In this document: positions 6,613 to 14,359 of the stretch, one piece after another | How the letters are laid out: every line of letters begins with the position of its first letter | Numbering within the stretch: the stretch's first letter is position 1 | Virus record (IMG/VR): IMGVR_UViG_3300048839_000342 | Location: 1-35,491 of that record | DNA length: 35,491 nucleotides | DNA from: a virus | Reading direction: 5' to 3' (one strand) | Notes under the pieces: generated by a model | The model's input: the letters and a program-made list of their open reading frames with translations, nothing else | What the model was told of the DNA's origin: nothing | Databases searched by the model: none | Translations under genes and position numbers: made by a program

Positions 6613-7559
6613 GTCGCCACCCCGGGCAGGCCCTGGTACCCGTTGGCGTCGATCTCGTAAATCAGCCGGGCGATGAACTCTGGCTCGAGCAGGCTTGCAT
6701 CTTCAACTTGCAGCGGGCCGTGAAAGACATCGTGGAACGGCGGGATCAGATAGAAGACGCCAGGATTGAACACGCTCTGCAACGCCGGGAGCCGGATCGT
6801 GTCATCTCCAACCGCGTTGCTGTTGGGGAAGAACACCCAATCGTCGGGGAGCGATGAAGTCGGCAGCCGCACGCCGCTGTCGGCAATCCAAGAAAACTCC
6901 GCGTTCCATGCCATCGAACCGCTTTCGTCCCCCTGCGTGCTCGGGTTGATCAGGCGGATGCGGAACAGGTACGGAATGCCGTTGATGATGTGGATCTTTG
7001 CCGATCGCGGCCCGACGGTGGCGAAGGCCCCGAGAGCCTCTTGGAGCGTGTTCAGCCGCGTCATGCGGAAACTTGTCCGCACGGTGTGGACCGTGTGCAC
7101 GCGGAGCCCTACGCCGTCCTCCGGGGACCACGCGAGCCGAGAGCCTGTACCCGGCGGCTCGTCCGGGAGAAGGCTGACGGGCGCAACCATAGTTGGCCGC
7201 AAGATCGGGTAGGTCGTGGCAATCTCTTCATTCACGACATCCGGGGCCATCAACCCGATCAGGTTCGCCGTGTCGAACGGGACTTCCTCACTCGCGGTAT
7301 CGCCGCCGCCGCCGACGATGCTAATGCCGTAGTTGACAATGACGATGCACGCCTCGATCGCGGGCTCGCGCGTCGCCGCCATGCTCGTGCGCAGAAGGTA
7401 CGGGTTGTCCGGGTGCGAGTCCCCGTACTGCGGGAGGTTCTCGGCGGTGAGGGCGACCGTCGGGCTGGCGGTCCAGACGCGGGCGACACGGACCGCCGTA
7501 GACCCGATGCCATCGTCGATCGCCTCGCCCTCCCGCAGCCAGTCCACCTGGATCGTCAT
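6609..7559 (-). CDS. Predicted distal tail protein (316 aa)
   Basis: ATG 7559 overlaps the tape-measure stop. The 316-residue product is soluble and beta-rich, with strands such as AACIVIVNYGISIVGGGGDT-type segments near residue 75 and a C-terminal part rich in aromatic and Pro residues (GVFYLIPPFHDVFHGPLQV). In siphovirus gene order the gene after the tape measure is normally the distal tail protein; length and composition fit, but no diagnostic motif is visible. Confidence 0.65.
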   Translation of the reverse strand: MTIQVDWLREGEAIDDGIGSTAVRVARVWTASPTVALTAENLPQYGDSHPDNPYLLRTSMAATREPAIEACIVIVNYGISIVGGGGDTASEEVPFDTANLIGLMAPDVVNEEIATTYPILRPTMVAPVSLLPDEPPGTGSRLAWSPEDGVGLRVHTVHTVRTSFRMTRLNTLQEALGAFATVGPRSAKIHIINGIPYLFRIRLINPSTQGDESGSMAWNAEFSWIADSGVRLPTSSLPDDWVFFPNSNAVGDDTIRLPALQSVFNPGVFYLIPPFHDVFHGPLQVEDASLLEPEFIARLIYEIDANGYQGLPGVAT

Positions 7560-8890
7560 GTGACCCCCACGAGCGAGCGGGTATTCGGGCTTGTAACGCC
7601 GATCGCCAGCCTGTCCAGCACGCGGATGAGGCTCGCCTGATCGCCCGGCGTGGCGCGTCCGAGGGCATCGCGGAGGACATCCGTCTGCCGCTTGACTTCG
7701 GCGGTGAGGTCGTGGATTGCCTCGGTCGTGTCCTGCTGGGCGTTGGCGATCCGCGTCCCGTCCTGATCGAACAGGCCCGACGCGAACCCGCGGATGCGGT
7801 CGCCGAATCCGCTCTCGGACATGCCCGCGATGATGCCTCGCGCCTCGTTTCGTGCGATCTGTGCCCCCGTGGTCGCCATGCCTGAGACGCCCGGAGCAAG
7901 GGCGAGAACCGGGGACGCGATCTGGCCCGGCAGCATCGCCGCGAACTTCTGAAGTCCGCTCGTCACGGACGCGATGGCCTCAAGCGCCGTCGCCTTGAAG
8001 TTGAGGAATACTGCACCCGAAGTTTTGACGCCGAGCATGAACGAATCCCAGCCGTCGGCCAGAGCCGCGATCGCGGACAGGGCGACCATCACGGATGCCC
8101 GGACCGTGACGCCGACGCCCCCGCCGCTCTCGGCCAGTTTCACGAACCGTGACGCGACCGCCTCGATAGCCGGGGCTACCGCGACCGCCAGTTGACGCCC
8201 GACGCCTTGGAACACCGTGCGGGCCCGCGTCATCGCGTCGTTCGCGGCCTCGATCTTCGCCGCGTCGATCCGGCTGACCGACAATCCTAGCCGTTCCGCC
8301 TCGCGCGACGCCGAGCGGATGCCATCGCCGCCGCTCTGAAAGAGCGTCATCAACATGACGCCTTGCCGCCCGAAGATTTCCATAGCGGCGGCGGTCTTCT
8401 CCGCCTGCGTGCCGAGTCCGTTGATCCGGTCCGCGATCAGGGCCATAGCGTCTTCGGAACGCATCCGAGACAGCGAAGCGGCGCTCAGCCCGAGCCGATC
8501 GAACGCACGCGACGCCGCCGGGAGCCCGTTGATCGAGTCCCCGATCGTGCGGTTCATCTTCATCAAAGAACTTCGCAGGGTTTCGGACTCAACGCCGGCA
8601 AGCCCCGCCGCGTGCTCCAACCCAGCCAAAGCCTCGGTTGTGATCCCGATTCTGTCCGATGACTTCGCCAAAGCGTCCGTCGCGGACAACTGCTGTTTTG
8701 TGAGCATCGCCAGCCCACCGGCCGCCGCCGCGATCGCCGCCGCACCCATCGCCCCAATCGCCAATGCCCCGACGCCGACAGCCTTTGACAACCGCGCTAC
8801 CGTCTCACCAGCCTTCTTCATGGCGGACTGAAACCCTGCCGTCCGAGCGGTGAGCACTACCGAGAGTTTGCCGATCGTGTTCGTCGCCAC
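7556..8890 (-). CDS. Tail tape measure protein (444 aa)
   Basis: The GTG at 8890 lies 1 nt after the stop of the frameshifted chaperone. The N-terminus (KLSVVLTARTAGFQSAMKKAG, then a hydrophobic Ala/Gly segment around residues 36-62) is typical of tape measure proteins, followed by long Ala-rich helices and repeated SRAFDRLGLS/AERLGLS-type segments. Further hydrophobic stretches lie near residues 260-330. Position directly after the chaperone pair confirms the role. At 444 residues it is short for the family; at roughly 1.5 A per residue it predicts a tail of about 65-70 nm. Confidence 0.85.
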   Translation of the reverse strand: MATNTIGKLSVVLTARTAGFQSAMKKAGETVARLSKAVGVGALAIGAMGAAAIAAAAGGLAMLTKQQLSATDALAKSSDRIGITTEALAGLEHAAGLAGVESETLRSSLMKMNRTIGDSINGLPAASRAFDRLGLSAASLSRMRSEDAMALIADRINGLGTQAEKTAAAMEIFGRQGVMLMTLFQSGGDGIRSASREAERLGLSVSRIDAAKIEAANDAMTRARTVFQGVGRQLAVAVAPAIEAVASRFVKLAESGGGVGVTVRASVMVALSAIAALADGWDSFMLGVKTSGAVFLNFKATALEAIASVTSGLQKFAAMLPGQIASPVLALAPGVSGMATTGAQIARNEARGIIAGMSESGFGDRIRGFASGLFDQDGTRIANAQQDTTEAIHDLTAEVKRQTDVLRDALGRATPGDQASLIRVLDRLAIGVTSPNTRSLVGVT

Positions 8891-8891
8891 G

Positions 8892-9514
8892 CTAGATCCT
8901 CAGATCCTTTGCGGACCGGATCGGGGGCCCGAAAGTCTGCCCGTTCTGGAGGGCGATGTACGCCACCCACTCAAAGACCTCGGTCGTGCTCATCCGTTCG
9001 CCGACCTCCCCGATCGTCATGCCCAGCCGATCCGCGACCGCGAACATCAACATGCGGAAGGGCCGGGCCGTCAGTTTCCCTGCGCCTCCGCAATCGTCCC
9101 CGTGATCGAGCCGAAGCCGCTGATCCGCACGATCGCATCAGCGAGCCGGTTGATCGCCGAGTACGGGGACTCGCCGATCGTGTCGATGTCATCGTCGGAG
9201 AAGATCCTGCTGCCGTTCTCGTCGCACGCGCACCACGCCACGACCATCGCCGTCCGCCGACGCACAAGTTGATCCCGCAGGGCCGGGTTCTTTTCCTTCT
9301 CGATCCGCTGCGAGATGTCGCTGAACCGATCGCACTCGGCAGCGGAAAACTCACGCACCCACACACGCCCGCCGAACTCGGGAACATCCACGAGTTCCCT
9401 CTGGAAGTTGCGGGCCGCTTTCAGGAACGAATCACGCCCGAGCATCGGCATCGGCGATGCCTCGGTCGTCTCGGCCATGTAGTCGGGCTCCTGAGGAAGA
9501 ATCTCGCACGCCAT
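8892..9514 (-). CDS. Tail assembly chaperone, -1 frameshift fusion (G-T type)
   Basis: The upstream frame (9514-9071) ends in GGGAAAC (9080-9074) followed at once by TGA. Slipping one base back at this classic XXXYYYZ heptamer reads through to TAG at 8892 and adds a continuous 59-60 residue tail (...KLTARPFRM, then ADRLGMTIGEVGERMSTTEVF...). That segment resembles the T part of tail chaperones (helix, MSxxE, then W.AY). The fusion ends 1 nt before the tape-measure start. By analogy with lambda gpG-gpGT, the fusion helps load the tail tube protein on the tape measure. The frameshift is inferred from sequence only. Confidence 0.8.
9071..9514 (-). CDS. Tail assembly chaperone, short form (G type, 147 aa)
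   Basis: ATG 9514 follows AAAGGCG. The product is a helical acidic protein (RVWVREFSAAECDRFSDIS, QLVRRRTAMVVAWCACDENG, FSDDDIDTIGESPYSAINRL), the pattern of the tail-tube/tail chaperone family that senses tail length. It lies between the major tail protein and the tape measure. Its last codons contain the slippery heptamer GGGAAAC, so most ribosomes make this short form and a minority make the extended form to 8892. Confidence 0.8.
   Translation of the reverse strand: MACEILPQEPDYMAETTEASPMPMLGRDSFLKAARNFQRELVDVPEFGGRVWVREFSAAECDRFSDISQRIEKEKNPALRDQLVRRRTAMVVAWCACDENGSRIFSDDDIDTIGESPYSAINRLADAIVRISGFGSITGTIAEAQGN
9074..9080 (-). other. -1 ribosomal slippery site GGGAAAC
   Basis: On the minus strand the heptamer reads G GGA AAC in frame 0 and is directly followed by the TGA stop at 9073-9071. 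It matches the X XXY YYZ rule and lies exactly at the end of the chaperone gene, where siphoviruses usually shift frame. Confidence 0.8.
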
Positions 9515-9529
9515 CGGTTCGCCTTTCTG

Positions 9530-9910
9530 TTACGGTCCAAGCGTCGGAACGCCGCTGATCTTGAATGTCGCCGTCGCGCTCGAGGATTCGGCCTGCGCCG
9601 TGTTCCAACTCCACCCGGTCATAAAGACCGAAGCCGCCCATGTGGTGCTGTCGGGGAATGTGATCGTCACAGTCTCGGCGGCCCCGCCAAGCGGGGGGGC
9701 AACATTGGAACTGAAATACCCGACCAGCGTCAACTCGCCATGATCGGGAAGAGTGGCCCCGGTGAAAGTCTGTGCGTTCACCGTCCCGAGGTGCGATGTC
9801 GGGATCGACTCGCGCGAGGCGTTCCCCACCCCGATCCCGGTGAGGTTGAACGAGAACGAACTGGTCCCAAAGACCGCCGTGCTCCCCGTTGCGTCCTGAA
9901 TGACACCCAT
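9530..9910 (-). CDS. Major tail tube protein (126 aa)
   Basis: ATG 9910 follows AGGAGCC. The 126-residue product is almost wholly beta strands with Thr/Ser/Gly turns (AVFGTSSFSFNLTGIGV, TVTITFPDSTTWAASVF, SSATATFKISGVP). It contains the phrase for a conserved tube core where two strands flank a loop. Small size and position between the tail terminator gene and the chaperone pair identify it as the tail tube subunit. No direct residue-level family signature is claimed. Confidence 0.75.
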   Translation of the reverse strand: MGVIQDATGSTAVFGTSSFSFNLTGIGVGNASRESIPTSHLGTVNAQTFTGATLPDHGELTLVGYFSSNVAPPLGGAAETVTITFPDSTTWAASVFMTGWSWNTAQAESSSATATFKISGVPTLGP

Positions 9911-9918
9911 GATGGCTC

Positions 9919-10359
9919 CTATGCGGTTTCGTACCGCAGTTCAAGGTCGAATGTGTTCATGTACCGGGGCGACGATGACCCGTCGGTAGGCCCGATCTTC
10001 CGGTCATTCTGGTTGACCACCTGGGCCGAGAGAATCCGAACGCTGTCGGCGGACCGCGTGATCGTCTGCGGGTATGCTCCACGCCACGCCGTCAAAGCCG
10101 CCTGCCGCACGCTCTGCGCTGAGGCGTAGGACAGCCCCACGCACGAGACTTGCACCGACGCAAACGCAACGCTGGAATGACCGCCAAGATGGTTCGTGTC
10201 GTCGCCCGCGATCTGCTCGACGATGATGTACGGAACGCCAGCCGCCGCCGATGACTTGTGATCGCCGAAGATCGAGACGCGAGAGCCGACCAGAGCCGCC
10301 ACGGGCGACGCCGAAACGGTCTTATGGATCACGCCCGCGATGGGATCAAGCACCGCCAC
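9919..10359 (-). CDS. Tail terminator / tail completion protein (146 aa, DUF3168-like)
   Basis: The GTG at 10359 has AGGAGG 6 nt upstream and overlaps the upstream gene by 14 nt. The pattern fits the DUF3168/gpU-like tail terminator group: an N-terminal helix (IAGVIHKTVSASPVAALVGSR), a strand with PYIIVEQI, a central SVQVSCVG strand with a following helix, and a C-terminal strand TFDLELRYE. Position between the HK97 gp10-like protein and the tail tube gene supports this. It would cap the tail and join it to the head. Confidence 0.75.
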   Translation of the reverse strand: MAVLDPIAGVIHKTVSASPVAALVGSRVSIFGDHKSSAAAGVPYIIVEQIAGDDTNHLGGHSSVAFASVQVSCVGLSYASAQSVRQAALTAWRGAYPQTITRSADSVRILSAQVVNQNDRKIGPTDGSSSPRYMNTFDLELRYETA

Positions 10360-10846
10360 GGGTGGCCTCCTCGATCACGAGTTCGCGGGCACGGGCCAGC
10401 ATCATGCCGACCGCCGTCTGGCCGGTTTCCGAAGCCGTCCGACGGATGAACCCGTGCGCCCGGATATCCCCTCCGTCGCCATGCTCAACACGCTGGGCGT
10501 ACCACGCCGCCGGGCCCTCGATCTTGTCTTGCCGATAGTCCCACCGAGGCCCGACGGCCTCGATCGACACGCTGCCCTTCGTGTAGGTTTTTGTTTTTCG
10601 CCCGATGCCCTTGCGGATGTGGGCGGAAAGATCCTTCGAGTCTTGCGGCGTCGGATTGCTCCGATTCAGCAGGACGCCCGCTTCCTCCACCGTCAGTTTC
10701 GGGGAGTTCTTTTTCATCGCCTTGCTGACCATCGAAGCCGCAGGGCGAATCGCCTTCCGCGCGATCTTCCGCTGCACCGCGACCGGGAACGAGCCCAGTT
10801 TGCGGATCAACTGCTGGTCGCCCGTGATCCTGATTGCATCGCTCAT
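10346..10846 (-). CDS. HK97 gp10-like tail completion protein (166 aa)
   Basis: ATG 10846 overlaps the upstream stop as ATGA. Residues 1-60 (RITGDQQLIRKLGSFPVAVQRKIARKAIRPAASMVSKAMKKNSP) match the pattern of HK97 gp10 family proteins, as does the later W-Y/A-Q-R-V-E-H-G motif (AAWYAQRVEHG) before a C-terminal helix. These proteins sit at the head-tail joint of siphoviruses. The neighbours on both sides are the other members of the same connector set. Confidence 0.85.
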   Translation of the reverse strand: MSDAIRITGDQQLIRKLGSFPVAVQRKIARKAIRPAASMVSKAMKKNSPKLTVEEAGVLLNRSNPTPQDSKDLSAHIRKGIGRKTKTYTKGSVSIEAVGPRWDYRQDKIEGPAAWYAQRVEHGDGGDIRAHGFIRRTASETGQTAVGMMLARARELVIEEATRGGA

Positions 10847-11193
10847 GCGGCCACCTCCACCGCATGAATCTGCATCCCGCGATGCTGCCCGCCGATGTCG
10901 CGGATGTCCGTGATCTGCAACACCTTCGCGCCGTTGTCGATCCAGACGACCCGCATCTCCGGCGTGATGTCCGTCCGGTGGTGCGTGAGAATCTTGTGCG
11001 TGACACGGCCCTCGACGCGATCGGCCTCGGGAGTCTCGGACGCCGCGACGGGACGGACATCGGCCCAGACGGTCGCCACCGTGGTCCATGACTCGGGGAC
11101 CATTTCCCCGTAGGCGTTGCGGGTGCTCTGCGAGTTCTTTTCGACCCGCACCCGATGCCGCAACATCCCCGCCTTGATCGAGCCCTCGCTCAT
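10843..11193 (-). CDS. Head-tail joining protein (head closure, 116 aa)
   Basis: ATG 11193 overlaps the upstream stop as ATGA. The family pattern is clear: LRHRVRVEKNSQSTRNAYGEMVPESWTTVATVWADVRP is the standard start of the phage head-tail adaptor family (lambda FII/SPP1 gp16-like), followed by a strand with THKILTHHRTDITPEMRVVW and a C-terminal ILQITDIRDI. It seals the connector after DNA packaging. It is coupled to the gp6-like connector upstream and the gp10-like gene downstream. Confidence 0.9.
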   Translation of the reverse strand: MSEGSIKAGMLRHRVRVEKNSQSTRNAYGEMVPESWTTVATVWADVRPVAASETPEADRVEGRVTHKILTHHRTDITPEMRVVWIDNGAKVLQITDIRDIGGQHRGMQIHAVEVAA

Positions 11194-11777
11194 GCGATCC
11201 CCCTTGCGGTGAATGCCTGGATCAGCCGCATCAGGGTGTCGGGAACCGCGTTCACGCCGGAGCCGGGGCCGCTGACCACCGGCTCGGCGTGCATGAACCA
11301 GTGCGCCGATAGCAACTTGACCGCGTGCTTCACATCCGCCGGGACATTCGCCGCCGCGTCCCCGTAGCCAGCCTCGTATTCAATCACAACAGCCCCGGGC
11401 CCGGAGCGGACGGAAGGCAACGATGCCCCGTGCGCGGTGTGGATTCGCCCAACGAGCGTGTCGGCGAACACCGTGTAGAGAGAGGCGTCGAGTTCCTCCG
11501 TGTCACCTTCGGGCGTGATGTATTCGATCGTCTCTACCGTTTGAAGTGGGGCGTAGGGGAGTTCGATGCACTCGGTCCAGAAGCGGGGCAGCGAGAGCCG
11601 CCATGTCTGGGTGATCAGGGCCCGGTTCGCCGTCTCCTCGATGTTGCGGACCGCCGCCGCGATGATCGTTTCGAGGTACGAATCCTGAGCCGTCGAATCG
11701 AGCCGGAGGTGCGCACGCAAATCCGCCGCCGAAACAGGCAGGGCCGACGGTTCAGAGATTCGCACAAGATCGAGCAT
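11190..11777 (-). CDS. gp6-like head-tail connector (195 aa)
   Basis: The start MLDLVRISEPSALPVSAADLRAHLRLD is typical of gp6-type connectors, in which a short strand leads into helices VSxxDLRAHLRLD and SYLETIIAAAVRNIEETANRAL. Then comes TWRLSLPRFW and the family block PLQTVETIEYIT. No good Shine-Dalgarno precedes ATG 11777; instead a terminator-like hairpin and TTTT end directly at it, so translation may depend on readthrough coupling with upstream genes. A longer frame continues to 11858 but begins inside the preceding gene. Confidence 0.85.
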   Translation of the reverse strand: MLDLVRISEPSALPVSAADLRAHLRLDSTAQDSYLETIIAAAVRNIEETANRALITQTWRLSLPRFWTECIELPYAPLQTVETIEYITPEGDTEELDASLYTVFADTLVGRIHTAHGASLPSVRSGPGAVVIEYEAGYGDAAANVPADVKHAVKLLSAHWFMHAEPVVSGPGSGVNAVPDTLMRLIQAFTARGIA

Positions 11778-11808
11778 AAAAGCCCGGCGATCGGACAGAC
11801 CGCCGGGC
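11778..11808 (-). terminator. Terminator-like hairpin after the capsid genes
   Basis: On the minus strand an 8-bp perfect stem GCCCGGCG / CGCCGGGC with an 11-nt loop is followed by TTTT and then ATG 11777. It lies 7 nt after the stop of the decoration-type gene. A partial terminator here would raise capsid and decoration transcript over connector and tail transcript. Confidence 0.75.
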
Positions 11809-11814
11809 CGTGGG

Positions 11815-12258
11815 TCAGGCTGGATACTTCCGCAGCATGGACTTGACCGACGACGCACTCACCATCGTTCCGGTCGCGTGATTGCCGGTCCTGGCGATCT
11901 GGACACGGCTGTACGGGCGAGGCCCGATGTAGTGGACCGCGAAAACATCGGAGTCCTCGGCGGGCGCGTCGATCACAGCAAATGCGCCGTTCGTCGCGTT
12001 GAAGGTCGCGTTCGTGGAGGCGACCGCATGATTCGCGTCGTCCACCGCGTCGTAGTTCGTGCCGTCGTTGGAGTGCTGAAGAATGAGAGTCATGTACAGC
12101 GAACCAGACAGCGTATCCGCCGAGTTGCCGACATTGACGATGTGCAGCACGCCCTCGCAGTCGGCGCTTCCGACGCCGGCGCACTCCGTGGTCGTGCCGT
12201 TGCCGGTGAGGTTCTGCGAAATGAGCGTGAAGTCCGGGACAATCAGTGCTTCTTTCAT
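11815..12258 (-). CDS. Predicted capsid decoration / head protein (147 aa)
   Basis: ATG 12258 follows GGAGC. The product MKEALIVPDFTLISQNLTGNG... is beta-rich with Thr/Asn/Gly turns, including SGSLYMTLILQHSNDGTNYD and a C-terminal PRPYSRVQIARTG. The middle resembles head-associated proteins encoded directly after the major capsid gene in siphoviruses. It is followed by a terminator-like hairpin, so it shares the high-abundance part of the transcript with the capsid gene. The decoration role is inferred from position and fold type. Confidence 0.65.
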   Translation of the reverse strand: MKEALIVPDFTLISQNLTGNGTTTECAGVGSADCEGVLHIVNVGNSADTLSGSLYMTLILQHSNDGTNYDAVDDANHAVASTNATFNATNGAFAVIDAPAEDSDVFAVHYIGPRPYSRVQIARTGNHATGTMVSASSVKSMLRKYPA

Positions 12259-12290
12259 TTGTGTGCTCCTGCGGTTGCCCGCTCAGTGGA

Positions 12291-13580
12291 TCAGGACGCC
12301 AACTTCACGCGGGCGAACGCCTCGGCCAGGATTGGCATGCCGTCCGACTCGTGGTAGGTGAGGAACCGGACCTTGTTCGTTCCGGCACCGGTGTACGGGT
12401 CGCGGAACATCTCCAGATTCACCGCCGTAGCGATCTGGTACTGGTTCGGATCGAAGAACATGGCGACATAGTTGTTCTCCGTCCAAGTGCTCGGCGCGTA
12501 CTCGGACTCGTACACCGGACGCCCCATCAGCGAACTCGGCTCGCCGCCGAAGCCCTGCACCCAGAGATAGTTGTTGTCGCTGGTCTGCTTGAGTTTGCGG
12601 ACCCGCATGATGCCGTCGCGGTGCATGAGCCAGACCGCGTTGCGGCGGTACGGCTCCTTCAGGGCGTAGTAGACCGAGAGCACGCCGTCGGCGGTCCAGT
12701 TGGTCGTGCTGCCCGAGTTGACATCGCGGGCGGTCGAAACCCCGGCGTCCGAAGCCGTGAAGATGCCGAGCGGCTGGTTCGCCCCGCTGCCGGTGAGAAA
12801 CGCCTTCTCCTCGGCGGCTGCGGTCACATACGCGAGCCGGTCGGTGATGTACCCTTCGACGCTGGGCAGACGATTCAGCATCGTCCGCGTAGCGTTCAGG
12901 GCCTTGATGAGCAGGTGCGGGTGGAGTTCCCGACGACCGAACTTCATCGCCGAGTCGGGCGTGGCATCCGTGCCGGAAACCTCCGAGGTCCAGTCCGCAT
13001 CGCTCGGGTTCGTGTCGATCCCGAAGATGCCAAGCGCCCCAGAGCCCACGACCGGGATGTTCGGGCAGAGCCGACGCATGAAGTTCATGTCATCGACCTT
13101 CATGAAGAATCGGGACGCGACCTGAAGCGGCGCGATCGCATGCCCCTTCTCGCCGACGCTGATATTCAGCGTCCGGTCCTCGGGGATGATGAGACTTTTA
13201 CGCCAGGCGTCACGGTACTCGCGGGTCGCTCGGGCGTACTCCGCCTCGTCCGGCTCGATCACCCGCTTCTCGATCTTGTGCGTCTCGAAATCCCACGCAC
13301 GGACCTCGATCGCCTCCGCCCCGTTGCCGGGTTTGGCGTCGATCCTGTCGTGCCCCGTCTTGCGGTCGCCGGGCTTGGGCCCGGTCCACTCCGCATTGCC
13401 GACCCGCTCCTCGAGCGCGATCATCTTCTTGATCCGCTCGCAGTCGGCCATCGCGTTCTCGAAGGCGGTGTCCTCTTCCTTCGTCAGGACGCGATCTTCG
13501 GCCTTCGCCTTGTCCAGAATCTTCCCGGCGGCCTGCCGCGCAGCCTCGGCGGCATCCCGCATTTCTTGCAGCGTTTTCAT
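12291..13580 (-). CDS. HK97-type major capsid protein (429 aa)
   Basis: ATG 13580 follows CGGAGC. Residues 1-65 form a charged coiled-coil delta/scaffold domain (MKTLQEMRDAAEAARQAAG, ending KKMIALEERVG). The shell domain begins after about residue 100 (RATREYRDAWRKSLI) and shows the usual landmarks: FFMKVDDMNFMRRL (N-arm/E-loop region), ALNATRTMLNRLPSVEGYITDRLAYV (spine helix region), EEKAFLTGSGANQPLGIF, and a C-terminal NYVAMFFDPNQYQIA. The prohead protease upstream probably removes the delta domain. It has its own promoter-like region at 13782. Confidence 0.95.
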   Translation of the reverse strand: MKTLQEMRDAAEAARQAAGKILDKAKAEDRVLTKEEDTAFENAMADCERIKKMIALEERVGNAEWTGPKPGDRKTGHDRIDAKPGNGAEAIEVRAWDFETHKIEKRVIEPDEAEYARATREYRDAWRKSLIIPEDRTLNISVGEKGHAIAPLQVASRFFMKVDDMNFMRRLCPNIPVVGSGALGIFGIDTNPSDADWTSEVSGTDATPDSAMKFGRRELHPHLLIKALNATRTMLNRLPSVEGYITDRLAYVTAAAEEKAFLTGSGANQPLGIFTASDAGVSTARDVNSGSTTNWTADGVLSVYYALKEPYRRNAVWLMHRDGIMRVRKLKQTSDNNYLWVQGFGGEPSSLMGRPVYESEYAPSTWTENNYVAMFFDPNQYQIATAVNLEMFRDPYTGAGTNKVRFLTYHESDGMPILAEAFARVKLAS

Positions 13581-13702
13581 GGTGGTGTGCTCCGGGGCGG
13601 GCCTGCAAGCGATCGCAGACCAGCCCGTAAAGGGTGGTGGATCGCCGCAGCGTGCTCCGGCAGCAAACAAGATGAAGGCGCACCGGCATGCCGTTTCGCG
13701 CC

Positions 13703-13736
13703 CGAAAACCCCCGCTGGCGACTCCGCCGAGCGGGG
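13703..13736 (-). terminator. Terminator-like hairpin between protease and capsid genes
   Basis: On the minus strand CCCCGCT and AGCGGGG (7 bp) extended by GGCG/CGCC enclose a short loop (13710-13736) and are followed by G then TTTT (13708-13705). It lies inside the 203-nt leader of the capsid gene, so it may act as an attenuator or as a 5' barrier that stabilises capsid mRNA. Confidence 0.65.
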
Positions 13737-13743
13737 ACCGGAT

Positions 13744-13787
13744 GGGTAGTCCAATAAAGGCTACCCGGGGTGATCCGCAAATGTCAA
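13744..13787 (-). promoter_or_regulatory. Possible promoter region for the capsid gene
   Basis: TTGACA (13787-13782, minus strand) is a perfect -35 and overlaps the protease stop. The best -10 at 18 nt is TAGCCT, which is weak. Just downstream, GGGTAG and CTACCC (13766-13744) form a hairpin arm pair. The 203-nt gap 13581-13783 holds only this, the hairpin at 13703-13736 and the capsid ribosome binding site; no further gene is seen. Confidence 0.4.
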
Positions 13788-14359
13788 GCCCGAAGCCGAA
13801 GTTCCCGCTCACGCATCTTCATGCGTTCCACGCGGGCCCTCGCCTCCGCTTCCGCCTGGTGCTCACGCCACTGCTCGAGGCTGCGGACCGCCGCCGAAGT
13901 CTCTTTGTACGCGGGCGTCCCGGTGAGGGCGACGCCGGGCAGTTCCGCCTTCGATATCGTCCGATGCTCGATCTTGTCGATCGTCTCCCACCGATCGGAG
14001 ACGGTGAGAAATTCGATCGAGTGCCCGCCGACATCGCCACGCTGGATCATCACCCGCATATCCCGGCCCAACTGGGTATCCGGGATGAGCAGACGCCCCC
14101 ACAGCCCATCGTCACGGTCCGAGACTTCCAGCGTCCCGGACGACCGACGGCCCATGATCGCCTTGCGGTCGTGACCGTAGTTGTAGATCACATCCTTTCC
14201 GGCGGCGAGATATTCGGTGAAGGCCCCCTTCTCGAATCGCTCCCGGAACCCGTAGATGTCGGCCCACACGCCGTAGGGTACGAGCATGCCCTCGATATGG
14301 TCGCCGTCCACGCCCGAGACGCGGACCTCGAATGAACGGATCTCGATATTCTCATTCAT
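13784..14359 (-). CDS. HK97 family prohead protease (191 aa)
   Basis: ATG 14359 overlaps the portal stop as ATGA. The family pattern is clear: a start with EGMLVPYGVWADIYGFRERFEKGAF, then YNYGHD with the catalytic His, then GGHSIEF with the catalytic Ser, then ISKAELPGVALTGTPAY, the standard C-terminal core of U35 proteases. It cleaves the scaffold domain from the major capsid protein during head maturation. Length is normal for the family, with a charged helical tail. Confidence 0.93.
   Translation of the reverse strand: MNENIEIRSFEVRVSGVDGDHIEGMLVPYGVWADIYGFRERFEKGAFTEYLAAGKDVIYNYGHDRKAIMGRRSSGTLEVSDRDDGLWGRLLIPDTQLGRDMRVMIQRGDVGGHSIEFLTVSDRWETIDKIEHRTISKAELPGVALTGTPAYKETSAAVRSLEQWREHQAEAEARARVERMKMRERELRLRA

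Noticed and set aside
12246-13757. 503-aa frame opposite the capsid gene, and similar long plus-strand frames at 2650-4218, 8909-10129, 21051-22313 and 24897-26531
   Set aside because: They are antisense shadows of strong coding genes in GC-rich DNA, with Arg/Pro/Asp-rich composition and no domain.
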